Source of the DNA: Pararhodobacter sp.
GTDB taxonomy: Bacteria > Pseudomonadota > Alphaproteobacteria > Rhodobacterales > Rhodobacteraceae
Direction of reading: 5' to 3'
Assembly (NCBI GenBank): GCA_020832665.1
Contig: JAFIEG010000024.1
Span: forward strand, 1 to 54,877
DNA: 54,877 bases
The notes under the pieces were generated by a model. That model was not told the DNA's origin. It saw nothing but the letters and a program-made list of their open reading frames with translations, and ran no database searches. A program made the position numbers and the translations under genes. Of this stretch, positions 44,762-54,877 are shown in pieces (within the stretch, counting starts at the first letter, position 1; each line of letters begins with the position of its first letter).

Positions 44762-46935
44762 ATGAAACTCCTGGGGCATGACGGCGTGGCGAAGGAACAG
44801 GGCGATATCGGCTTCATCGGGCGCGCCATGCATCGGCGCGAGGATGACGCGCTTCTGCGCGGGCAGGGCCGGTTTGTCGATGATCTGGCCCCGCAAGGCG
44901 CGCTGCACATGGCGGTGTTTCGCGCGCCGGTGGCCTCGGCGCGCATCGAGATGCTCGATGTCGACGATGCTCGCGCGGCGCCGGGGGTGGCGGCCGTCTT
45001 CACCGCCGATGATCTGGGCGTGATGCCGGCGGCCGGCGTCAACAGGCTGATCGAGGGCGCGCCGCTCAAACCGATGGTGGTGCTGGCGCAGGGGCGGGTG
45101 GCCGCCGCAGGCCAGCCAGTGGCGGTGGTGGTGGCCGAAAGCCGCGCCGCGGCCGAGGAAGCAGCCGAGCAGATCATGCTCGATACCGAACCCGACGTAC
45201 CCGCCGACAGCTGCCACCGCGTGGCCGAGTGGCAGACCGGCCAGGCAGGCGAGGAAGCCACGCAGGTGGCGGTAACACTTTCCCATCCGCGCGTCGCCCC
45301 CTTCGCGATGGAGCCGCGCGCGGCACTGGCCGTGCCCGAGGGCGAGGCGCTCACAGTCTGGCTTTCCACGCAGACCCCGCACCGCGCGCGCGACGATCTG
45401 CAGCGCATGCTGGGGCTGGCCGCTGGCGCGCTCAGGGTGGTGGCGCCGGATGTGGGCGGGGCGTTCGGCGGCAAGGCCTCGATCTACCCCGAGGATGTGC
45501 TGTGCGCCTTTGCCGCCCTGCGGCTGGGCCGCGCCGTTTCATGGCGGGCAACGCGGGGCGAGGATTTCCTCGCCGCCACGCATGGGCGCGGCGCGCGCAG
45601 CGATGCCGAGCTGGCGCTCGATGGCGAGGGGCGCATCACCCGGCTGACGGCGCGGCACGAATTCGCCATGGGCTACTGGATGCCCTATTCGGCCTATGCG
45701 CCGGTATCGAATGCCGGGCGCATCCTGCCCGGCCCCTATATCGCGGCATCGGTGGATATCGCCGTCGATGTGCGGTTGAGCGATGCGCCGGCGATCAACA
45801 TCTATCGCGGCGCCGGCCGGCCCGAGGCGGCAATGCTGATCGAGCGCGCGATGGACAAGGCGGCGCGCGCGGCGGGGCTCGACCCGTTCGAGATCAGGCG
45901 GCGCAACATCATCCCGGCTTCGGCTTTTCCCTATCATTCGCCCACCGGCGAGACCTTCGATTCGGGCGATTACGCCGAGCTTCTAGACAAGCTGGAAGCG
46001 GCCAGCGATTACGCCGCGCTGCGCCAGCGACAGGCCGAGCGCCGCGCGGCGGGCGAAGTGGTCGGGCTGGGGCTGGCGCTTTACATCGAACCCTGTGGGC
46101 GCGGCTGGGAAACGGCGAAGCTGACCCTTCTGCCCGATGGCCGGTTTCGCGCCCTCACCGGCGCCTCGGCGCAGGGGCAGGGGCGCGAGACCGCCTTTGC
46201 GCAGCTTCTGGCCGACGAACTGGGCACCGAGCCCGCGCAGATCGAGGTGGGCGAGGGCGACAGCGCGGCGCTGGACAACGGCATCGGCGCACTGGCCAGC
46301 CGCTCCACCGCCATCGGCGCCAGCGCCATGCTGCGCGCTGCGCGCGCGCTGCGCGAAAGGGTGCAGGGGCTTATGGGCGGCAACGCCTTTCCGGGCTGGC
46401 AGGCCGCCGCCAAGAGCCTTGCCGCGCAGCTTCCGCTGACGGTCGAGGAAACCTACACCGCCCAGGCCGAGGCCTGGGCCTCGGGCGCGGTGCTGGCCGA
46501 GATGGCGATCGACCGCGACACCGGCGCGGCGCGCGTCGAGGGCATCACCTGGGTCGATGATGCCGGCCGCGTGCTCAACCCGATGTTGGTCGAGGGCCAG
46601 CTCATGGGAGGCATGGCGCAGGGGCTGGGCGCGGCGCTGATGGAGCGGCTGGTGATCGATGGCGACGGCCAGCTTCTGACCGGCAGCCTGATGGATTACG
46701 CCGTGCCGCGCGCCGCCGACATGCCCGCGCGGCTGCGGCTGGAAAAGATTGCCACCGATACCGACGCCAACGAATTCGGCGCCAAGGGCGTGGGCGAGGC
46801 CGGATGCATCGGCATCCCTGCCGCAATTCTGAACGCCGCGCAGGATGCGCTTTCGCCTTTCACCGAGCGCGACCTTGCCCTGCCGCTGACATCCGAGCGG
46901 CTCTGGCGCGCGATGAACGATCTGGAGGATACGCC

Positions 46936-46939
<4 letters not shown>
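44762..46939 (+). CDS. xanthine-dehydrogenase-type molybdopterin-binding subunit, solitary
   Basis: A 725-residue large subunit of the molybdenum hydroxylase family. GRAMHRREDDALLRGQGRFVDD at the start, VGGAFGGKASIYPED (Mo site Q-loop region), INIYRGAGRPEAAMLIERAMD, and KGVGEAGCIG with the catalytic Glu near residue 679 are visible. The usual FAD and 2Fe-2S subunits are not in the window. It should hydroxylate a heterocycle or aldehyde; the substrate is unknown. Its stop overlaps the next start (ATGA). Confidence 0.88.
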
Positions 46940-48595
<1,656 letters not shown>

Positions 48596-48597
48596 CC

Positions 48598-49410
48598 ATG
48601 GCGGGGCGGCGCGGTGCAACGAGGCTGGTGCTGATCGGTTTGGGCGCCATCGGGCAGGCGGTGGCGCGGCTGCTGTCCGAGCGCAGCGCGGCGGCGCGAA
48701 TCGTCGCGGTGGGGCTGCGCCGGCCCGGCCCGCGCCCCGGCCTGCCTGCGGGCGCGCAGGTCATCACCGACCCGGCGGAACTGGCCGCCAGCAGAGCCGA
48801 CCTGGTGGTCGAGGCCGCCGGGCGCGAAAGCGTTGCCCCCTGGGCGCGCGCGGCGCTCGCTGCGGGGACCGATTTCGCGGTGTCCTCGACCTCGGCCTTC
48901 ACCGACGCCGCGCTTCTGGATGAGTTGACCGCGCTGGCGCGGCAAACCGGTGCGCGGCTGCTCGTGCCGGCCGGCGCGCTGGGGGGTGTCGGTGCGCTGG
49001 CCTCGGCAGCGCGCATGGGGCTGGAGCGGGTAGAGCACCGCATCGTCAAGCCGCCGCGCGCCTGGGCGGGCACCGAGGCCGAAGCGCTTTGCGACCTAGC
49101 CGCGCTGACGGTCCCGGCTGCGTTCTTCACCGGCACCGCCAGCGAGGCGGCTTTGCGCTTTCCTCAAAACGCCAATGTCGCGCTGATCACCGCGCTGGCC
49201 GGGCTGGGGCCTGAGCGAACGATGATCTCGCTGATCGCCGATCCCGGCGCCGTGGTGAACCGCCACGTAATTACTGCTTCGGGGGCTTTTGGCGCGCTCA
49301 AGCTCGAGATCGCCTCGAGCCCGCTGCCCGAGAACCCCAAATCATCGTCCATGACCGCGCTGTCGCTGGTGCGGCTGATTGAGAACCGCGATTCGGAGCT
49401 TGTATTGTGA
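48598..49410 (+). CDS. L-aspartate dehydrogenase-like protein (NadX/DUF108 family)
   Basis: A 270-residue NAD(P)-dependent dehydrogenase. The Rossmann motif LIGLGAIGQAVARLL is near residue 15, and ASTSAF-type SSTSAFTD, PAGALGGVGALASA, RIVKPPRAWAGTEAEAL and VNRHVITASGAFG are the family marks. Aspartate dehydrogenase makes iminoaspartate for NAD synthesis; here it might work on another amino acid. ATG 48598 is three bases after the dioxygenase stop. Confidence 0.85.
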   Translation: MAGRRGATRLVLIGLGAIGQAVARLLSERSAAARIVAVGLRRPGPRPGLPAGAQVITDPAELAASRADLVVEAAGRESVAPWARAALAAGTDFAVSSTSAFTDAALLDELTALARQTGARLLVPAGALGGVGALASAARMGLERVEHRIVKPPRAWAGTEAEALCDLAALTVPAAFFTGTASEAALRFPQNANVALITALAGLGPERTMISLIADPGAVVNRHVITASGAFGALKLEIASSPLPENPKSSSMTALSLVRLIENRDSELVL

Positions 49411-49589
49411 TGCCGACGGGCTTTCACATAGGTTCTGCCCCGCGCGCACCGCCGGCGACGGCGCTGGCAGAAAAGGTGCGGGATTTTGTTTTAAGCTTGA
49501 AAATATGCCGCCGCTTGTTTATTTTCCCGCGCAGTATCCGGCAGCATGATCGATGCAGAATCAACACCAAGGCTAACAGGGAGTCAGCC

Positions 49590-50576
49590 ATGAAAGACCT
49601 TCGTTCAACATTTGCCGCGCTTGCGTTGGGTGCGGCCGCGCTCGCGCCGTCGCTGGCCACAGCGCAGACCGAGATGCGCATCGGCATGATCACGCCGCCG
49701 CCGCATGTCTGGTCGCAGACCGCCGCCACCATGGCCGAGGAGCTGGCCGAAATCACGGATGGCCGGCTGACGCTGCAGGTCTTCCCCGGCGGGCAGCTTG
49801 GCAACGAGGCGGCGATGCTGCAGCAGTTGCAGACCGGCGCACTGGACATGGCGTTTCTGACCATCGCCGAGATCTCGAACCGCGTGCCCGATTTCGGCGC
49901 CTTCTACGCGCCCTTCCTGGCCGATGACATGGCCCATGCGGCGCGCATCATCCGCTCGGATGTGGCGCGCTCGATGCTGGACGTGCTACCCGAAGAAGTG
50001 GGTGTGGTCGGCATCGGCTATGCCAGCGCCGGGATGCGCCATCTGGCCAGCCGCCACGAGATCAACGACGCGTCCGATCTGGCCGGTTTGCGCATCCGGA
50101 TCACGCCGTTCGAGCCGATTCGCGATTTCTACAACGCGCTGGACGTGACCGCCTCGCCGATGGCCCTGCCGCAGGTGTACGAGGCGCTGGCGAACGCCCA
50201 GGTCGATGCCATCGACATGGATGCCGAACTGATCTGGGCCATGCGCTATTTCGAACCCGGGCCCTATGTGATGGAGAGCAACCACATGCTGTTCCCCATG
50301 GTGGGGCTGGTTTCGGGCCGAGTCTGGGCGCGCATGTCGGAAGAGGATCGCGAGGTCATCACCGAACTGATGAGCCGCCATCTGGACGAGATCCTGGATA
50401 CCTATGCCGAGCGTGACCCGGAATGGATGGCGCTGACCGCCGCCGAGGAGGGCGTCAATCATTCTGTGATCGGGGCCGAGTTCTTTGCCGACGCCATCGC
50501 GGCCTGGGAAGAAATCTGGGCACCGCGCGCGCCGCTTCTGGCCGACCTGCGCCAGGTCGCCGAGGAAACCCGCTGA
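49590..50576 (+). CDS. dctP: TRAP transporter substrate-binding protein (DctP family)
   Basis: A 328-residue secreted binding protein. The signal peptide ends at ATAQTEM. VFPGGQLGNEAAMLQQLQTGALDMAF is the DctP hallmark. The start 49590 has GGGAG upstream; a 180-base AT-richer stretch (49411-49589) precedes it and probably holds its promoter. The substrate is unknown. Confidence 0.9.
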   Translation: MKDLRSTFAALALGAAALAPSLATAQTEMRIGMITPPPHVWSQTAATMAEELAEITDGRLTLQVFPGGQLGNEAAMLQQLQTGALDMAFLTIAEISNRVPDFGAFYAPFLADDMAHAARIIRSDVARSMLDVLPEEVGVVGIGYASAGMRHLASRHEINDASDLAGLRIRITPFEPIRDFYNALDVTASPMALPQVYEALANAQVDAIDMDAELIWAMRYFEPGPYVMESNHMLFPMVGLVSGRVWARMSEEDREVITELMSRHLDEILDTYAERDPEWMALTAAEEGVNHSVIGAEFFADAIAAWEEIWAPRAPLLADLRQVAEETR

Positions 50577-50675
50577 GTCACACCGCCGCGGCAGGGGTTC
50601 TTGCCCCTGCCGCGCATCGGATCTGTGCCACCAACCTGTGGCATTTCATGACGCGGCGTTCGTGAAGGGGCGTTC

Positions 50676-51230
50676 ATGCTGCACAGAGTCTCGGCTGGCT
50701 GGGCCAGGGTAGAGCTTTTTGTCGCCGCCGTGCTGGCCGGGGTGGTGACGGTTCTGATCCTGCTCAACGTGGTTGCCCGGTCGTTGCGCATCTCGCTCTT
50801 CTGGGTCGAGGAAACGGCAATCTATACCATGGTCATCATGGCCTTTCTGGCTGCCGCCGCCGCCATCGAGCGGCGAGAAACCATCGCCATAACCCTGATC
50901 GTCGATGCCGTGCGCCCGCAGGTTCGGCGCCTGATCTACATCTTCGTTGATCTGGTCACGCTGGGCTGCGCGGTCTTTTTGCTGTACATATGCTGGATAT
51001 GGTTCCGGCCTGACGTGATGTGGCAGGTGGGCGGCGACATCCGGGCCTTCCAGCGCCAGACCTTCATCTTCACCTATTCCGAACCGGCCCTGACGCTGGG
51101 CATGCCCAAGTTCTGGTTCTGGCTGGTGGTGCCGGTCTTTGCCGCCAGCCTGCTGCTGCACGGGCTGTCCAACTTGGTCAAGACGCTGCGCGGCGAGATC
51201 GTGCAGCAAATAGGGGGTGACCGAACATGA
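50676..51230 (+). CDS. dctQ: TRAP transporter small permease (DctQ family)
   Basis: A 184-residue four-helix protein. The first helix is VEHFVA-like (VELFVAAVLAGVVTVLILLNVVAR) and FWVEETAIYTMVIMAFLAAAAAIERRE is the family segment. AAGGGG precedes the ATG. It lies 99 bases after dctP and overlaps dctM by 4 bases. Confidence 0.9.
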   Translation: MLHRVSAGWARVELFVAAVLAGVVTVLILLNVVARSLRISLFWVEETAIYTMVIMAFLAAAAAIERRETIAITLIVDAVRPQVRRLIYIFVDLVTLGCAVFLLYICWIWFRPDVMWQVGGDIRAFQRQTFIFTYSEPALTLGMPKFWFWLVVPVFAASLLLHGLSNLVKTLRGEIVQQIGGDRT

Positions 51231-52486
51231 CGGCGGTTGTCTTCTTCTTGCTGCTGCTCGGCGCGGTGCCCGTCTCCATCGTGCTGATCATGACGGCGGC
51301 CTGGTATATCCGTGCCAGCGGCAATGACGTGCTGTACGAATCCTTCGGCCAGCAGATGTTCGGCGGGCTGGAAATCTACGGGCTACTGGCGATACCGCTG
51401 TTCATGCTGACAGGCGAGCTGATGAACGAGGGCGGCGCGACGCGGCGGCTGGTGCATGCGGCGCGGGTCTTCGTCGGCGGGTTCCGGGGCGGACTGGCCT
51501 ATATCAACCTGCTGGCCAACATGTTCATGGCCGCGATCATCGGTTCGGCGGCCAGCCAGATCGCCGTGATGAGCCGCGCCATGGTCCCGGCGATGGAGGC
51601 CGAGGGCTACCGGCGCGACTTCGCCGCCGCCAATACCGCCGCCGGCGGCATTCTGGCGCCGATCATTCCGCCGTCGATGCTGCTGGTCATCTATGGCGTG
51701 CTCGCCCAGCGGCCGATCGCCGACCTGTTCATCGCGGGCATCATTCCGGGACTGATGCTGACCGGCGCCTTCTTTCTGATCATCGCCCTGGTTGGGCTCA
51801 GCCAGCAGTTTCCCAAGGGCGAATGGATGACGCTGCGCGCCGCCGGGCAGGCGCTTCTCTCGGCGCTGCCGGCGCTGCTGATCCCGGTGGTGATCGTGGG
51901 GTCGATCCTGTTCGGCATCGCCACGCCCACCGAGGCCGCCGGGGTTGCCTCGCTTATGGCGCTGCTGATCGGGCTGGTGTTCTATCGGGACCTGAACATC
52001 AGCCGTTTCCTGGCCATCTTCACGCGCGTTGCCATCGGCTCCAGCATGGTGATCTTCCTGATCGCCGCGGCCACGGTCTTTGGCTGGGTGGTGATCTACG
52101 AGGCGCTGCCGCAACGGCTCACTGGGCTGATCGTCGAGTTCACACAAAACCCGGTCACGTTCCTGCTGATTGTCATGGTGCTTCTGTTGGTGGTCGGCAT
52201 GGTGATGGACGGGATCGCGGCGTTGATCCTGGTGGTGCCTATCTTGCTGCCCATCGCAACCGGGGTTTATGACATTCATCCGGTGCAGTTCGGCCTGGTG
52301 ATCAGCCTCAACCTGGTGCTGGGCCTGCTTACGCCGCCGGTCGGGGCGGGGCTTTATATCGCCGCCGCCATGTCGGGCGCCAAGCCGATGGGCATCTTCG
52401 TGCAGCTCATGCCCTTCCTGGGCGCGGCGCTGGCGGTGCTGGTGCTGCTGTGCATCTTCCCCTGGCTGACGCTGGCCCTGCTTTGA
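51227..52486 (+). CDS. dctM: TRAP transporter large permease (DctM family)
   Basis: A 419-residue permease with about twelve helices. LAIPLFMLTGELMNEGG, FMAAIIGSAASQIAVMSRAMVPAM and IIPPSMLLVIYGVL are DctM hallmarks. It forms the Na-driven channel with DctQ. The stop is followed by two strong hairpins (52511-52550). Confidence 0.93.
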   Translation: MTAVVFFLLLLGAVPVSIVLIMTAAWYIRASGNDVLYESFGQQMFGGLEIYGLLAIPLFMLTGELMNEGGATRRLVHAARVFVGGFRGGLAYINLLANMFMAAIIGSAASQIAVMSRAMVPAMEAEGYRRDFAAANTAAGGILAPIIPPSMLLVIYGVLAQRPIADLFIAGIIPGLMLTGAFFLIIALVGLSQQFPKGEWMTLRAAGQALLSALPALLIPVVIVGSILFGIATPTEAAGVASLMALLIGLVFYRDLNISRFLAIFTRVAIGSSMVIFLIAAATVFGWVVIYEALPQRLTGLIVEFTQNPVTFLLIVMVLLLVVGMVMDGIAALILVVPILLPIATGVYDIHPVQFGLVISLNLVLGLLTPPVGAGLYIAAAMSGAKPMGIFVQLMPFLGAALAVLVLLCIFPWLTLALL

Positions 52487-52510
52487 CGCTGCGTTGGTGG
52501 CGATGGGGCG

Positions 52511-52550
52511 GGGGGCGCTGCCCCCGGTCCAGCCTCGGGCGAGGCTGGAC
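52511..52550. terminator. twin hairpin after dctM
   Basis: GGGGGC-GCT-GCCCCC (52511-52525) and GTCCAGCCTCG (52527-52537) with CGAGGCTGGAC (52540-52550), an 11-base perfect stem. They precede module copy 5 directly. Convergent genes (dctM + and flavin reductase -) may both end here. Confidence 0.55.
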
Positions 52551-52553
52551 TCC

Positions 52554-52583
52554 CCCCGGCGTATTTGAGGCAAGATGAAGGGG
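52554..52583 (+). repeat. GTATTT/AAGATGAAG module, copy 5
   Basis: CCCCCGGCGTATTTGAGGC then AAGATGAAGGGG. It directly follows the two hairpins after dctM, in the same arrangement as copy 4. Confidence 0.65.
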
Positions 52584-52597
52584 CGGGCAGCGCGCTT

Positions 52598-53092
52598 TCA
52601 GAGAGGCTGAAGCCGATGAAAGCGCGACTGTTCGAAGACCAGCGCCTTGCCGTCGCCATGCGCGATCTCGACGATCCGGCCCACGAATACCCGGTGACTG
52701 CCGGCATCCATGGCACCAGTGACCTCGCAGGAAAAGGCGACAAGTGCTTCTTCCAGCACCGGCAACCCGCGCCCGTCCTCGCGCCAGGTGCCAAGCGAGA
52801 ATTTCGCCTCGCCCGTGGCCCCGTCCGCCCCGGCGAAACGCAGCGCGATATCGCCGGAGGGATCGGGCAGCAGGTTGACGTTGAAACACCCGGTTTCCTC
52901 GATGCCCTGGCAGGTGCCGGTCTTGCGATTGACGCAGGCCAGGATGCTGGGCGGCTCAGCGCTGGCCGAACACACCGCGGTTGCGGTGATGCCGCGCCGC
53001 TCTTGCGGCACCCTGGTGGTGACGATGGTCACCGCCCCGGGAAAACGCGCCATCGCGGCGCGGAAATCGGCTGGATCGACTGCCATGCCCAT
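52598..53092 (-). CDS. flavin reductase (monooxygenase partner, StyB/HpaC-like)
   Basis: A 164-residue flavin reductase. FRAAMARFPGAVTIVTT at the start, GITATAVCSASAEPPSILACVN, and CFNVNLLP are family marks; SHRVFVGRIVEI at the end. It should reduce FAD with NADH for the partner monooxygenase encoded four bases upstream. ATG 53092 is used; 53086 is an alternative. Confidence 0.9.
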   Translation of the reverse strand: MGMAVDPADFRAAMARFPGAVTIVTTRVPQERRGITATAVCSASAEPPSILACVNRKTGTCQGIEETGCFNVNLLPDPSGDIALRFAGADGATGEAKFSLGTWREDGRGLPVLEEALVAFSCEVTGAMDAGSHRVFVGRIVEIAHGDGKALVFEQSRFHRLQPL

Positions 53093-53096
53093 GGCC

Positions 53097-54329
53097 CTAC
53101 GCCGCCTTCAGTTCGTTGAGATAGGCTTGTGCGGCATCGGGATCGGCGAACCAGGGGAAGAAATCGCGCGGGTCATCGAAAGCATTGGCCATCCGATGCG
53201 CCAGCCGCGGCTCGATGCAGGCGGTGCCCATGATTTCCAGCACGAAGGGCGGCGGCGGCTGCAGCATCATGTTGGTCCAGTTCACGACCCATTGCGCGTA
53301 ATCCCAATAGGCATCGAAGGTGGCCTGCATCCATTCCGCATCAAAGGGCCGCTCACCATGCTCGAGGATGCGTTGCAGATAGACGCGCGCCGCCTTGGCC
53401 GCGTTGTTCGAGCCCTGGCCGGTGATCGGATCATTCAGACATACCGCATCGCCCAGCCCCAGCACCCTGGCCCCCGAGGGCAGGGTGGCGACCGGCTTGC
53501 GCACAGTCGGTGGGAAGCGCCCGGCGAGGATGCCGTTGTCATCGGTCAGTTCGATCTCGCGGCAGCGCGCGGCTTCCCAGGGCAGGAAGGTTTCGAGAAT
53601 TTCCTTCGACTTCGCGAGATGTTCCTCGGGCGACCTGATGTCGTTCCAGCAATCCATCGGGCCACCTGGCACACCCTCGAACACCATCATGTGGCAAGGT
53701 CCGGTGGTGGTCAGGCCCGGGAAGACGAAATACTCGCCCACGCCCGGGATCAGGTTGAAATTCACCGCCGAGTGCTCGGGCCGGGGCACCATGCCGGTGA
53801 CATAGGTCAGCGCCAGCGCGCGCTGGGGCTTGTCATAGGGCGATTTATCGGCGTCGCGCTCGAACAGCCGCCCGATCTCGCCCTTGCCCGAGGCCACGAT
53901 CACCAGATCGTCTTCGCGCGCATACATCTCCAGATCGGCAAGGCCAGCTTCCTTGATCACCAGCCGCCCGCCCAGGCGCTCGAACTCGGCCAGCCAGCCG
54001 GGAAACTTTACGCGCTGGTCAACGGCAAAGGCGTTGCGTTCCAGCCGCCCGACCCAGTCGATGACCTTTTCGCCCGGTTGCTCGGGGTGGGGCACGGTAA
54101 AGGCGATCCCCTCGACGGGCGGGCAAAGCTCGGTCCAGAAATCGATGCCCAAATCGCGCTCGGCCTGAACGGAATCGCCGAACATGCACTGGCTCGACAT
54201 GATGCGCCCGTTGGCGATGTCCTCCGCCGTGCGGTTTTGCACCACGCGTACCTGATAGCCCTTTTTGAGCAACCCCAGCGCCACCATGAGCCCTGACTGG
54301 CCGCCACCGATAATGGTGATCTTTCTCAT
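53097..54329 (-). CDS. StyA-type FAD-dependent monooxygenase (styrene/indole family)
   Basis: A 410-residue group E flavoprotein monooxygenase. FAD fold IIGGGQSGLMVALGLLKKG at the start, SPYDKPQRALAL like StyA SPFEKPQRAL, and GLGDAVCLNDPITGQGSNNAAK the DP/GQG motif. It oxidises styrene or indole-like substrates with reduced FAD from the reductase. I use ATG 54329 because the GGGAG site is right for it; ATG 54338 is too close to the site. It lies 18 bases after the SDR gene. Confidence 0.88.
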   Translation of the reverse strand: MRKITIIGGGQSGLMVALGLLKKGYQVRVVQNRTAEDIANGRIMSSQCMFGDSVQAERDLGIDFWTELCPPVEGIAFTVPHPEQPGEKVIDWVGRLERNAFAVDQRVKFPGWLAEFERLGGRLVIKEAGLADLEMYAREDDLVIVASGKGEIGRLFERDADKSPYDKPQRALALTYVTGMVPRPEHSAVNFNLIPGVGEYFVFPGLTTTGPCHMMVFEGVPGGPMDCWNDIRSPEEHLAKSKEILETFLPWEAARCREIELTDDNGILAGRFPPTVRKPVATLPSGARVLGLGDAVCLNDPITGQGSNNAAKAARVYLQRILEHGERPFDAEWMQATFDAYWDYAQWVVNWTNMMLQPPPPFVLEIMGTACIEPRLAHRMANAFDDPRDFFPWFADPDAAQAYLNELKAA

Positions 54330-54347
54330 TGTCGTCATCTCCCTGAA

Positions 54348-54877
54348 TTATTCCATGAGTTTCGGAATGGCCGGCACGTTCTGTTCGGGGCCCATGGCGG
54401 TATAGCCGCCGTCCACCCGGATATCGGTACCGGTAATGAAACTGGCCTCATCCGAGCACAGAAACAGCACTGCGCTCGCCACCTCCTCGGGGTTGCCGGT
54501 ACGACCCAGAAGATGGAAAGGCGCGGCCACGCTGTCGGTTTTCTCGCGGTTGCCCTCGGTCAGCTGGTCCATGATGTTGGACCATGTCCAGCCGGGGCTG
54601 ACGGCGTTCACACGTATCCCCTCGGGCGCGAGGTCCATCGCCTGAGCGCGGGTCAGTTGCAGGATTGCGGCCTTGGAGACAGGGTACAGCCAGCGCCCGG
54701 TTTGCGCCACGCGGCTGGAAATGGAGCCGAAATTGACGATCGCGCCCTTGTTGGCGGCCAGTTCCGGGCGCGCTTCCTGCATCAGGATGGCCGAACCGAC
54801 GACATTCACATCCAGCGCTTCCAGCCATTCCGCGCGCGTCGAATCGGCGCCGTTGTCGAGATAGGAACAGGCGACAT
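54348..54877 (-). CDS. short-chain dehydrogenase/reductase, 5' end beyond window
   Basis: The final 176 codons of an SDR. The frame stays open to the window end; the missing start lies to the right. SISSRVAQTGRWLYPVSKAA has the catalytic Ser and Tyr-x3-Lys, NGAD...LDVNVVGSAIL precedes it, and FLCSDEASFITGTDIRVDGGYTAM is the usual end. SDRs of this kind oxidise cis-dihydrodiols or reduce carbonyls. It is 18 bases ahead of the monooxygenase, forming SDR-StyA-reductase. Confidence 0.9.
   Translation of the reverse strand, partial: VACSYLDNGADSTRAEWLEALDVNVVGSAILMQEARPELAANKGAIVNFGSISSRVAQTGRWLYPVSKAAILQLTRAQAMDLAPEGIRVNAVSPGWTWSNIMDQLTEGNREKTDSVAAPFHLLGRTGNPEEVASAVLFLCSDEASFITGTDIRVDGGYTAMGPEQNVPAIPKLME

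Overview
The window looks like a chromosomal piece of a high-GC alphaproteobacterium of the Rhodobacteraceae (Paracoccaceae) type. The signs are: ATP12 next to an RluC-type pseudouridine synthase; the order yidC - MOSC - engB - argB; rpmH - rnpA - yidD on the same strand; an FnrL-type ccoNOQP-ccoGHIS region beside a uspA gene; and short intergenic motifs (GTATTT...AAGATGAAG) of a kind I associate with this family. No rRNA, tRNA, CRISPR array, transposase or phage gene was seen. I cannot name the genus from sequence alone.

Layout. 1-162: the end of an AI-2E-type transporter reading frame running into a long poly-G/poly-C tract, probably an assembly fault. 205-4866 (+): rarA, crcB, rluC-like, ATP12 chaperone, then a lone amino-acid binding protein. 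4913-10977 (-): sixA-like phosphatase, an Fe-S protein, argB, engB, a Vat-like acetyltransferase, MOSC protein, yidC; several stop/start overlaps indicate an operon. 10978-17001: repeats, an EAL phosphodiesterase, ttcA, a membrane pentapeptide-repeat protein with a Q/N-rich coiled coil, then yidD-rnpA-rpmH with a clear promoter. 17220-20818 (+): TVP38-family membrane protein, a MerA/Lpd-like flavoprotein, an orphan histidine kinase. 21026-30308: uspA divergent from ccoNOQP, then ccoGHIS, with two FNR-type boxes and three hairpins between ccoP and ccoG. 30443-35286: hydrolase, a polyamine-type aminotransferase and gamma-glutamylputrescine oxidase pair, and a Tat-exported polysaccharide deacetylase. 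35512-39708 (+): ugpBAEC. 39849-43433 (+): Co-type nitrile hydratase alpha, beta, accessory protein and a fused CoA-transferase. 43764-52486 (+): LysR regulator, lone molybdopterin subunit, DapA-family lyase, 3-hydroxyanthranilate dioxygenase, aspartate-dehydrogenase-like protein and a TRAP transporter. 52598-54877 (-): flavin reductase, StyA-type monooxygenase and an SDR cut by the window end.

How genes work together. The cco block makes and assembles the cbb3 oxidase (CcoI supplies Cu, CcoG/H/S assist), and both transcription units carry an FNR-type site, so micro-oxic control is likely. The ugp genes form a complete glycerol-3-phosphate-type importer. The right-hand 11 kb is the most novel part: a two-component flavin monooxygenase with an SDR (the gene set known from indole oxidation) faces an operon with 3-hydroxyanthranilate dioxygenase, an amino-acid dehydrogenase, a non-DHDPS DapA-family lyase, a molybdenum hydroxylase subunit and a TRAP importer. 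I infer an N-aromatic (indole/anthranilate-like) uptake and degradation locus whose complete route is not one I recognise.

Two repeat families stand out at the non-coding level: five copies of the GTATTT/AAGATGAAG module, and three hairpins whose C-rich loop has a strict or partial G-quadruplex motif on the opposite strand.
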